Source: Chionoecetes opilio (lineage: Eukaryota; Arthropoda; Malacostraca; Decapoda; Majidae). From it: a stretch of 64,000 nt of DNA. Below are positions 45,737 through 58,000 of this stretch, one piece after another. Within the stretch, counting starts at the first letter, position 1. Each line of letters begins with the position of its first letter. Below the pieces are notes generated by a model. The model searched no databases and was not told the DNA's origin. It saw nothing but the letters and a program-made list of their open reading frames with translations. Both the position numbers and the translations under genes were made by a program. The stretch is taken from contig JACEEZ010011608.1 of the NCBI GenBank assembly GCA_016584305.1, positions 10,001 through 74,000 of the forward strand, read 5' to 3'.

Positions 45737-45872
45737 GTAAGTGCTGCACCCTTAACGCAGGCCTCCTACACCACACACACACACACTGTTACACAGTGGC
45801 GTACCGAAGGAGGGGCCCATGCGGCCATGGCCCCCCCTTTGGCAAAGAATAAATTATAATAAATTATATATT

Positions 45873-45958
<86 letters not shown>

Positions 45959-45960
45959 TT

Positions 45961-46038
<78 letters not shown>

Positions 46039-49000
46039 CTGTATATATATATAATTGGAGACCCCCCCCCTTTTCAATTTTCTGGGTACGCCACTGCGTG
46101 ACACACAAACATCGGTAAAGAATTGCGTATCAGGTTCTTCTTGAAAACAAAGACTGCCGTTTAGTGCTTATAATTATCGGAAAAAAAGTGAGCTTATCTA
46201 TGTATACGTTGCATTTTTTCCCTTAATTTCTGGTTGTGAACTTCTTAAGGCGGCGCACCGTTACCCTGTGTTGTGGATCAGCCGGTTCCGCAGGGCACGC
46301 GGTGTACTGGGAAGTAAGTAGGTCAGGCAATGTCAGTGACACGGCGGCTGCTGCCCATCAATCTTGCCCTTCAAACCGCCGCCCCGCCCCGCACACGTTC
46401 CTGTGGCGTGCGGCCATTGCTCCCCTAAACTAACGAGTCCATGAACCTTACGCAACGCCCATAGGAAATGTTTTATGTTTCCGCGTTGTTACGTGTGTTC
46501 CGTTTTCACATACACACACACACACAAGGGAAAAAACGGATATTTTTTTTCTTATTTTCTCTGAACACATCGCTTTCCTTTCTACGAACTTCAGAACGAA
46601 CCCACTCATAATGATATACTTGTTTATATTTCCCATTTTTGTTAAGATTGCCACCAATTTCGTTAGTGCTACGCATCATTCTAAGGTTTTATAATGGAAT
46701 GCCTTGTTATTCAAATAAGTAGGTATGAAGTTTCACACACTGCTTACGGTTTGCCCTTGGAGAACACACCCGAGAGGCGTGACCGTCATAGGAATTCCCC
46801 GTCTTCGTATGATGTGATTTTTTTTTCTCCCTCTTCTTCCTTCTGGCTGAGCCTGTAGGCTGTAGCGCTTGTAGCGCGCTTGTTGACTTCTTCGGGGGTC
46901 TTCGCAAAGCTTTGGTGGTTGGGCGTCGCCCGTGGTGGCGCAGGCAAGAAAATTTATTATGATTTTTTAGAGACTCTTGTAATGAAGGCTGATACCGTGC
47001 CATAATATTATCCAGAAAGGACAATAGGCCTACTTCAGACACTGAAAACAATCGAGAAACAATATCAAAGCATGGAAAATACAAACAAGCAAAAAAACTA
47101 TTGTAACGAACAGTTAGAATAAGACTCGTCGTCTTGGAAGAAGGATACAAGTACAGGTGCGGTGGTGGCGTGCTATCGGGTACCGTTACCGTTAGCCCGA
47201 GCAAGGTGGAGGTCACGGGCGCAGTTTCTCCACACCCACACCCACCACATCCACGCCACGCTTGGTGCCCATCTTCTGTGCCTCCAGCGTGACGGGCGAC
47301 GGCCTGAGCCTGCTGAAGAAGTTCCTGTTTGTGCTGCCCCCGAGGATGAGCAACAAGGAGCGGGAGAAGCTGGAGCAGGAGCCGGCGGAGTTCCAAATTG
47401 ACGAGGTGTTCCACGTGGACCACAGCATCATCGTGGGCGGCCTGCTCACCAAGGGCGTCATCACTCAGGGCACCACGCTACTGCTGGGCCCCATGGACAA
47501 CTGCAGCTTTGTGCCGGTAACGGTGGGGTCTCTGCATCGCAACAAGGTGCCGTGCCGCGTGGTGTGTGCGGGGCAGTCGGCTTCACTGTCCCTGGAGGGG
47601 CGCCAACTGTACCTGCGCAAGGGCATGAAGCTGATGAGTGCTGAGGCGCGACCCAGGGCTTGCTTCTACTTCCAGGCCAGGACCCAGGTTTTGCACCACT
47701 CCACCAGCATCGGCCGCGGGTTCCAGGCCACCGTACACATCGGCAACGTGCGGCAGACGGCGGTGGTGGAGGGCATCCTGGGCTCCCGCGGCCTGCACAC
47801 CAACGACAGGGGCTCCGTCATCTTCCGCTTCCTCCGCCAACCCGAGCTGGTGCAGAACGGCTCCCGGCTCCTCTTCCGCCAGGGTTCCACCAAGGGCATC
47901 GGCAAGGTGATCCAGGTGTTTGAGGAGGAGCCGGACAATGTGGATCTGTACAACGGCCTGGTCAGATAGAGAGGCCGCCGGGGGAGGAGGAGGAGGATGC
48001 CATGCGTTACTTAGGTGTTAAGACGTACCTAAATATTTTATCACGCCACGCCTATGTGTACATACATACTTAGTCTTGATCTCTGTAGCTTGTTGAGGAC
48101 TCATGTTGTTACTTTGTGTATTTTGTATTGTCTGCCACCTGGTGTGGTCCTCAGTGTGTGTGTGTGTGCGTGTGTGTGAGCCAAGTGACTACAGGAACTA
48201 CCACGTGTAGGCCTCGCGGCCTCTTGTAGCTTCCTTATTTTTCTTATGTTCTTATGTTCACGCCACCCATGATTGCGGCACAACACTACACATTCCCTCG
48301 CTGCCGATCCCTGCCCCCTGCGGCAGAGCATCAATAAGGTGAAGGTGACGGCGCCACAGAGGTCACTGCCTCACACTGAATACCACCCTGACAGTGACGT
48401 CGCTCCATTAAACACTATACGATGGATGACCGGTCTGCGCCACCCACCTGTCTACCTGCCTAGCAGGGACACATTCTGACACAGGTTCAACTGTAAGATT
48501 TCTTATCGTACTTCAGCATCTTTTGTCCAAGTATGGCAAATTCCTCAAGACTCGGCAAAGGAGTCAGCCTGTGAGGTAGTAACGGCAAGTCGGCAAAGGA
48601 AATGCTTCAATGCCCAAAACTCCCTCCCACCACAGGCGGCAGTAAAATCCTGCAATCGCGCAATAGCCATCTTTTTTTTTTTCTCTCTCTCTCTCTCTCT
48701 CTCAAAAGAAAACAATAACTTTCACTGATGCCCTGTCAGAACCAACACAATTTTACTCGCTCCAACTCGCTGGTTGGTCCTCCAGCGTGCAGGCGCCGCT
48801 GCGGCCTCGGAGGGGAGGAATGACACAATTAACTGTTTTCCGATTCTGTTCTTAGAGTTCAACTGAACCAAGAACACATGCACAATGCACATCAGATGTT
48901 GTGTGACACTGTTGCTTCACTGCTTTGTAAAGCCTACAGCACAGGACACTGATTCTATTGTTTCCTGTTTATGCATTTGACGTGAAAATGACATGTGGTA

Positions 49001-52000
49001 GCCTACACACTGGTTTAGGACTTCAAAAGTTCAAGCACGTGTCTCGCGAGCCTTATACACCAAGAGGTGCGTTTTGGTAAGGTAAATACTCGCCGTTCCT
49101 GCCATGGTGGATGACAGGCGGCAGCGTGGGCTGGCGAGTGGTGTGTGGGCGTTGCAGTGCCCAGCCCATGTTGGGGCATGGAGGGGTCGACGTCCTGCCC
49201 GATGTCTCTGTTGACTTACATCAGTGTTGAGTTCTTAGATGCGCACCCAACACTACCAGCGAAATACAATAAGTCTATTATTAGTTAAGGCTCGATCTTC
49301 AGTTGGCGACAACTTTTACAAATCACATTATCGTGTCTTGAAGTCAAGACGCAATAATTGTACTTCAACTTCTTCAAGGCACCGAAATACCTTGAAATAT
49401 GCGTATTCAGAGAACCTCCCACACGTGCGTACCGTACACACATGGCAGGATTAATTACAGGTTCATCAGCCGCGCGCATGTGCGTGCGCAGGACATATCT
49501 CTGCTGGACTGTTCACGCGACAATGTTTTGAAATTGCCAGGCTGCATAGGGGCCCGCGGCCCGCCCGACAAAGAGATATAGTGGTCTATGGACTATCATA
49601 TAGACTGGTTTATCAGTATATATGATATACTGTAATCTTTGTAAATGTTTGTTCTATAATATTATCAAATAAAAAACAGTAAAACACGCTAAAGAAATGC
49701 CATTACGAGACTGAAGAAATATGCATAATATTCACTTCAACTCTTCGCCATTTAAAACTTTGCGAGTCAACTTTTATCATGAAGGGTATCAATAGAAGCG
49801 CAATTTTATTAGCTTTCCATTGATATATTTCGTTTTCTGATAAATGAATTAGAACCATGCATAAATTAGCGTTAAATAAATTAATTAAGTAGACGTGCAG
49901 CTTTCTCCGTACAGAAGACAGAAGTCAGAAACAGAAGTCTTAAGTGGAAAGCTGCATACCCAGGAATGGCCTTACATTAAGAAGGACTCCAGCACATATA
50001 CTTTGATGAATGTATTATTGCCGACCCTGACCACACTCCATACAAGAGGCCATTTTAGCTCCGGGCAGCAAAGCTTGACCTCCCTGATGAGCTTGAGCTT
50101 CAAGCTGTAGATGGAGTCGACCATGGTGACCACCCTGATGGCACCCTGATGATCACGTGCAAGACACGTGATCGGCAGTTGTTACCCTCCCGGATATCCA
50201 TAAGCTAAAAGCTCATAGATAAATACTGATCTTAAGGTAAAGCTGGGACTCCACACACCACACATTACCCATACACTTGCTCAAGGGGGACAAATAGCTG
50301 GTCCATTCAGTGAAAAATTGACCTTGGGACGTCAGAGTGGCGCGCCACGCTCTTAACCACTAAGCCATACAAGCAGTATGAACCAGGGTTGCCACTCTAA
50401 ATTTTCAGAAATCCCAAGACTGCCCCCCAAAAAATCCCAAGATAGACAAAAATATCCCAAGGTCTTAGGAAAAACATTGAAACTGAATCCTAAATACGGT
50501 ACACATGGTTACCTTGAGATAAAGTACTGGAGAAATACTTGAATAATCCCCTCAAAAATCCCAAGATCTTGGGAAAAATCCCAAGGAGTGGCATCCCTGG
50601 TATGAACATCATGTCTATGTCTGTGTGTGTTTGATTTTTTGCTAATAGGTTTTGAGATTCCTTTGAATTCTTAACAGCTTGAATTATTTTCCTAATTTGA
50701 GGAAGTGAGACATTCCATCGGGACCACTTCATTGGTCATTCATTATACACAAGGTTAAAGACTATTGGTAGTAAGTGCTAGGCTATGTCTTTCTTACCCT
50801 TAATCACAAGCGTTTAACATTTCTATTACACCAGCATGACAGGGGGTTCAATTTGTTTTTTAATTGTTTTTGTTGCAAACCACACACACACACACAAAAA
50901 ATAAAAAATAAAAAAAAGAATAAAAAAATAAAAGTAATTTGCGACAGAAACGGTTAGCAGATTCATTCAAAACGCATCAAAACTCACCAGAAAAAAATAG
51001 TTTTGTCCACCAAAGTGAATTCGGTGTCAAACTGGAAATTTCCCAAAAAGAGTTACTTGAGGGAACTGATCGCTCAATCAGGACCACAATATTAACACTT
51101 GATGATCACATCTTCCATTTGCATCACACATACCTTTCCCGACTTCCTTGTCTTGCGTACATTCGCCCGGAATCCCCCTCCTTCTCCCCGAGTAATTTAA
51201 TCTCCTTCCTCCAACAAATACACATCCTTCATTTGATTTAACCATCCTGCTGTAACATACCATTCCTTTCCCCTTCCCTCACCGTTTCACTCTTTCTCTG
51301 TAACCCCTCCCTTTTTTTATGCTTTGCCATAGTGCCATATGACCTCTGACGTCTGGCACATTTCCCCCTTTTTTTTGGCATTAAATCAATCAATCAATCA
51401 CACATACCTTGCCACGTGACGTAGATGACCTGTGTCTGTCTCTCTATAGGTCGTGGGCGGCGATGGGTCTGGGAACACAGTACAAGCCTCCTGCTGACCT
51501 GGGCCTCAGTCCTGTCCAACTCCCACACAAGGAATCAAGACGTGAGTACAAGGCCAGCTTATAGTAATGGAAATAGTAGATTAAGATAAAGGAGAAGTAG
51601 ATCAAGTATATAAGATAAAATAGTAGATAAAAGTAGAGAGTAGTAGATCATACATAGTAGATAAAGTAGTAGATAAGAGTAGATAGTAGTAGTAGAGTAG
51701 GCGTAGCTGTAGTTCATACAAAGTAGATAAAGTAGTAGATAAGAGTAGAGAGTAGTAGGAAAGTAGGAGTAATAGTAGATCATACATACACAGTAGATAA
51801 AGTAGTAGATAAGAGTAGAGAGTAGTAGTAAAGTAGGAGTAATAGTAGATCATACATACACAGTAGATAAAGTAGTAGATAAGAGTAGAGAGTAGTAGTA
51901 AAGTAGGAGTAGTAGTAGATCATACATACACAGTAGATAAAGTAGAAGTCATTATGAGATTGAAATGAAGAGTAGCATTCATAAATCATCAATGAGAAAA

Positions 52001-55000
52001 GTAAACATGGTAAGAAATATAGAGCTGCATAATACATACAGTACTCCTATTTATTGTATTTATGATATTGTTATGAAGATGAAAGGTGAATGTAGGTAGT
52101 GTTAAGTAACAGGAACTACCACGTGTATATCTCGCGGCCTCTTGTAGCTTCCATATTTTCTTGTTCTTATTTGAGTCTCATGCAGAGCCCCCCTTCTCAC
52201 CTGCAGTGATCTTTGACAACAAAGACTGTGAATACCAGGGCAAGACCGGCACTTGCTATGGGGCGGTGGAGTGCCTGGTGCTGGCCGGCAGCTTTGGGAA
52301 CTTTTGTGGACTCCCTGGTCTCTGTTGCCTCTGTAAGTAGCTGTGGCCTTCAAAATGTTCACTGTTGAATCATATGTTCTTATATCTCTTCTCTTGTAGC
52401 TTCCTTATTTTCTTATGTTCTTATGTTATCTCCTTTCAAAATAGATTTATGATAACACATGTACCTACAGGCTTTCATGATAAGAGAATTAAATATCTCT
52501 CTCTCGTTAGTGCTTAGGATGTCCATACAGAGGAGATACTTTCTTCTTCTTCTTTCTTTCTGTTTGACGTCAGTTTTTCCCATATTTGATGAGGTTAGAC
52601 GACCGATGATACGCTTCCAACTATCTCTATCCATTGCCTCAACTTCTTCAGTGCCCAATGCTGCCAGATCCTCTTCAACACACAATCATATGTTCTTATA
52701 TCTCCTTTCATTATAGATTTATAATAATACATGTACCTGCAGGCTTTCATGATAAGAGAATTAAATCTCTCTCGGCCTTGTTCAGGATGTCCAGACAGAA
52801 GAGATACTTAAACTCATAAACAAAGACACTCCATTCTTTCCTCGAACTACCTCGTGTAGGTCTCGCAGTCTCTTGTAGCTTCCTTATTTTCTTATGTTCT
52901 TGTGTTCCCGACCCCAGTTCACCGCTCGTGTGGCATGAGGACGTCCCAAACGACAGCCTACTTCCGCAACGAGCAATACCCCCTCACGGGACGCGTTGAG
53001 AAGTCCTGCACCATGAACGTCATCAAGCGCTCCGAGAAGTTCTGCGGCCTCAGGTACAGCACTTAGTAACGGGTGACTCAGGTACAACACTTAGTAACGG
53101 GTGACTCAGGTACAGCACTTAGTAACGGGTGACTCAGGTACAGCACTTAGTAACGGGTGACTCAGGTACAGCACTTAGTAACGGGTGACTCAGGTATAAC
53201 ACTTAGTAACGGGTGACTCAGGTACAACACTTAGTAACGGGTGACTCAGGTACAGCACTTAGTAACGGGTGACTCAGGTACAGCAGTTAGTAACGGGTGA
53301 CTCAGGTACAACACTTAGTAACGGGTGACTCAGGTACAACACTTAGTAACGGGTGACTCAGGTACAACACTTAGTAACGGGTGACTCAGGTACAACACTT
53401 AGTAACGGGTGACTCAGGTACAACACTTAGTAACGGGTGACTCAGGTACAGCACTTAGTAACGGGTGACTCAGGTACAGCACTTAGTAATGGGTGACTCA
53501 GGTACAACACTTAGTAACGGGTGACTCAGGTACAGCACTTAGTAACGGGTGACTCAGGTACAACACTTAGTAACGGGTGACTCAGGTACAACACTTAGTA
53601 ACGGGTGACTCAGGTACAGCACTTAGTAACGGGTGACTCAGGTACAGCACTTAGTAACGGGTGACTCAGGTACAACACTTAGTAACGGGTGACTCAGGTA
53701 CAACACTTAGTAACGGGTGACTCAGGTACAGCACTTAGTAACGGGTGACTCAGGTACAACACTTAGTAACGGGTGACTCAGGTACAACACTTAGTAACGG
53801 GTGACTCAGGTACAGCACTTAGTAACGGGTGACTCAGGTACAGCACTTAGTAACGGGTGACTCAGGTACAACACTTAGTAACGGGTGACTCAGGTATAAC
53901 ACTTAGTAACGGGTGACTCAGGTACAACACTTAGTAACGGATGACTCAGGTATAACACTTAGTAACGGGTGACTCAGGTATAACACTTAGTAACGGGTGA
54001 CTCAGGTACAACACTTAGTAACGGGTGACTCAGGTATAACACTTAGTAACGGGTGACTCAGGTATAACACTTAGTAACGGGTGACTCAGGTATAACACTT
54101 AGTAACGGATGACTCAGGTATAACACTTAGTAACGGGTGACTCAGGTATAACACTTAGTAACGGGTGACTCAGGTATAACACTTAGTAACGGGTGGAAGC
54201 TACCATGAGTGTTGACTTAAAAGAATTTTGGAAGATGCTCAATAAGCCTGTGAATCCAGCTCAGTATCATGAACAGTGTTTCTCATGGTGGCAAAATTGG
54301 CCGCATAATATTTTGGGCTTAAGATAAAGTTTTTGCTTATTATACTTCATTCAATAATCTTCTCAATATTCTAACATTTCTTGAATTAACCACTGCACCT
54401 CTGAGACTGTTCCAACTGTTTCCCATTCTATTGCAGATGAAATGTTTCCTTAGATTCAACTTTACACTCTGTTTATAGATCTTACCAGTGGTGGGCAGCG
54501 ATAAATTTTGCGATAAAGCGATAACGATAAAGCGATAAATTTTTCCGCTAAGTCCTATAACGATAAAGCGATAAATTTCCAAAATACCTTAAAGCGATAA
54601 GCGATAAATCCTGCGATAAATCCAAAAATACTCTATTTTTGCTACTTATGCATTTAAAAACCTCTTTTTTACACTTAAAACACCATATATTACTTAATAA
54701 AAGACTAAAGGACCCGAAATTAACATTTTCAACAAACACGCCGCGACACTAATTAATAACGCAACATAAAACGCAAAAACCTAAACGATTTCCTGAAAAG
54801 GAAAAGTTAAAACACAAAATCACGCGACGTTCGTACGAACGGGAGGCACGCGCGAGGCGCACCTCAAAACGCAAAAAATATATAAAACTAATATATATTA
54901 ATTAGATATTTAGTTAAGATAGCAATATACAATAAGAATTAAGTATATATAAGTTATAACACACAAAGAAGCTTTGGATCGCTGGTAGCACAATGAAACA

Positions 55001-58000
55001 CAGAGCTGAGATCAGATGCGTCCAGTTTGGGGGGCTATTCAAAGAAACTGACAACAGAAGCGCGGACCGCCAGGCGCCTGGCCGCATCTGTTTGCCGCGT
55101 AACAATGAGCCTGTAACCTCCCGCCGTAACGGTTTTTCGTCTTCTACTTTATCGCTGGATTTATCGCGGGAAATTTGAAAGCGATAAATATAAGCGATAA
55201 GTTTTTCCGGTCTTGTGATAAACGATAAGCGGTAAATTTTCGGTTAAAGCGATATTATCGCTTTATCGCATTATCGCTTTACTTATCGCAACGCCCACGA
55301 CTGGATCTTACAATGTCTTAATTACAGGAACTACCTTGTGTATGTCTCGTAGCCTCTTGTAGCTTCCTTATTTTCTTATGATCTTATGTTCTCTGTTTTG
55401 TAGGGTCTTGATGCTTCATGTAAAGATTTTAATTCGCTATCTTATCATAAACACCATTTACTACTATTTTGTAAGTCAAGTCTTTGTTAAGTCTCAAGTC
55501 AAGAAAGTCTGTGATGCCTGAGAGTATAATTGTGGTTCTTTGCAGAGTCAGCATGGAGGAAGCAAACTTTCCTAACCCAACCCGGAGCGGCACGTGTGAT
55601 GACGTGTCATACATGGTCAGCGGAAGCCGGGACAGAAACATAGAACCCAAATGCGGTGATCTAACAGGAAACACTTGTAAGTATTAGTAGGAAGAAATAT
55701 AATTGTCCCACATGTAAAGATTGCAAGACTCTCAATCCCTCTTTCATCAAAATTAATAAACTCGCATTAGTAACCCTCATAAAAATAGATTAATATGCAT
55801 ATGAACACTACCCTACATGAATAATGGTCATAAATAGGTAACAACAGTCGTCACGTGGTTAGTGCGGAGTCATTAGGGAGCTTTAAAAGGAGGCTGGATA
55901 AATTCATGTATGGGGATGAAAGGTAGATGTAGGTAGTGTTAAGTAACAGGAACTACCACGTGTAGGTCTCGCGGCCTCTTGTAGCTTCCTTATTTTCTTA
56001 TGTTCTACCTGAAAGAATAAAGGCTAACCTATGCTTGCTCCACAGACACTTACGACATGCAGCACACGGATGAAATTAGACTCACCATCAACTCCACCAC
56101 ACTGCGAAGTGGCATCAACTGGAACATGAAGGTGCAGCAGCTCTCTGTACCGATTACACTGGTGGTGATGGATCCAGCTCTGGCGCTGGCACTGGTTCTG
56201 GTACTGGCATTGGTCCCGGTTCTGGCTCTGGCTCCGGCTCTGGTTCTGGTTCTGGCTCTGGCTCTGGCTCTGGCTCTGGTTCCGGCTCTGGTTCTGGCTC
56301 CGGCTCTGGCTCTGGTTCCGGCTCTGGTTCTGGTTCCGATTCTGGCTTTGGTTCCGGTTCCGGCTCTGGTTCTGGCTCCGGCTCCGGTTCTGGTTCTGGC
56401 TCTGGCTCTGGTTCCGGCTCTGGTTCTGGTTCCGATTCTGGCTTTGGTTCCGGCTCTGGTTCTGGTTTCGGGTGGTGGTGGTGGCAGCATTCCCACCGGC
56501 CCCAGCGTTACTATCACCCCTCCAACAACTAGTATGTATCAGGAAAAACAGCAGTAGAGTAGAGTAGTAGTATAGTAGAGGATGATATTCTAATGAAATA
56601 AAAAAATGTTGGTTAATGTAATGTTCAGTAGAATCTTTGAAATTACATATATTAAGCTGCCTCAAATATAGCCCAATTGATGTCACCTGCATTCAGAAAA
56701 CCTTTTAACCAAAAGATAATTTAAAACTATCTTGAAAGACGAAAAACTGATAACTTTGGGGCCAAAATTATGTAATAAAGTATAAGTTTATTTCATGGGA
56801 CTCTGTAGGCAGCATATCTATTTCATGGGACTCTGTAGGCAGCATATCTATTTCATGGGACTCTGTAGGCAGCATATCTATTTCATGGGACTCTGTAGGC
56901 AGCATATCTATTTCATGGGACTCTGTAGGCAGCATATCTATTTCATGGGACTCTGTAGGCAGCATATCTATTTCATGGGACTCTGTAGGCAGCATATCTA
57001 TTTCAGAAAATAGCTAGAGGTATGATTGGATTTGCTAGGGAGGTTAGGAGGAGGCTAGGAGATTAGGGAGCTTTAAAAGGAGGCTAGATCATTTCATGGA
57101 TGGGAATGAAAGGTGGATGTAGGTAGTATTAAGTAACAGGAACTACCACGTGTAGGTCTCGCGGCCTCTTGTAGCTTCCTTATTTTCTTATGATCTTATG
57201 TTCTTATGGTTATGGTTAGGAGGAGGATAGAAGATTAGGGAGCTTTAAAAGGAGGCTAGATCATTTCATGGATGGGAATGAAAGGTGGATGTAGGTAGTA
57301 TTAAGTAACAGGAACTACCACGTGTAGGTCTCGCAGCCTCTTGTAGCTTCCTTATTTTCTTATGTTCTTATATTCTTATGGTATTACAGCATTGCCGCCC
57401 GGTGTGCATCCACCAGGACATCCCTCCACCACCACCACCCCCACCACCACCACCACCAGCCCTCAAGGTGGTGCAGCATCAGTCAGGTGTGGACAGCGAG
57501 GACCCAATTATGAACAAGCAGTAAGAATTGTAAGATCGATGTGTGTATACGTACACATGTATACGGTGGAAAATTTGTATCTATGCAAAGTCTACATGGA
57601 AGTCTTAGACTCTTACATGTATTAGTTATTTGTAAAATGCTTTCTTTTTTCATGTATTACTGAGTGTCTTAGAAACTTTATATGAACAATGATAAATCAC
57701 TTTCACAAAATAACATGCATAATTTATCTTGTAGAGACCTGTTGCCAGACGTTTGGGTGCATTGGGTCCCTTTGGCCCTGACATGTTGCAAATCACTGGA
57801 AGACGTAAGTATGGATACCCCAGACCCGGCCATGGATTCCGCAGACCTACACATGCCTTCCGCAGACCAGAATCTAATAACCGAAGACGCAGACCACGAC
57901 CAAATAGGAATACAGAAGAAGACTCAAGAAAGGGTTCAGGAGGGCAGCGCGATGGGTTGTCCGCGCAGCCCACGGCGGCTCCTGCAGTGAGCACCCTGGA

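Noticed and set aside
46707..47423. 238-codon minus-strand frame
   Set aside because: Its C-terminal part is unconserved and its N-terminal part is the antisense shadow of the GTPBP-like exon.
52207..52332. Classical clip domain
   Set aside because: Six cysteines and a C-C pair are present, but the spacing between the third and fourth Cys is too short; the G-T-C-Y/E-C/C-C pattern before a CUB fits another arthropod motif better.
56768..57013. Frames with repeated [10 protein letters not shown] or M-G-L-C-R-Q-H
   Set aside because: These are by-products of a perfect 30-bp DNA repeat inside an intron; both strands are open equally.
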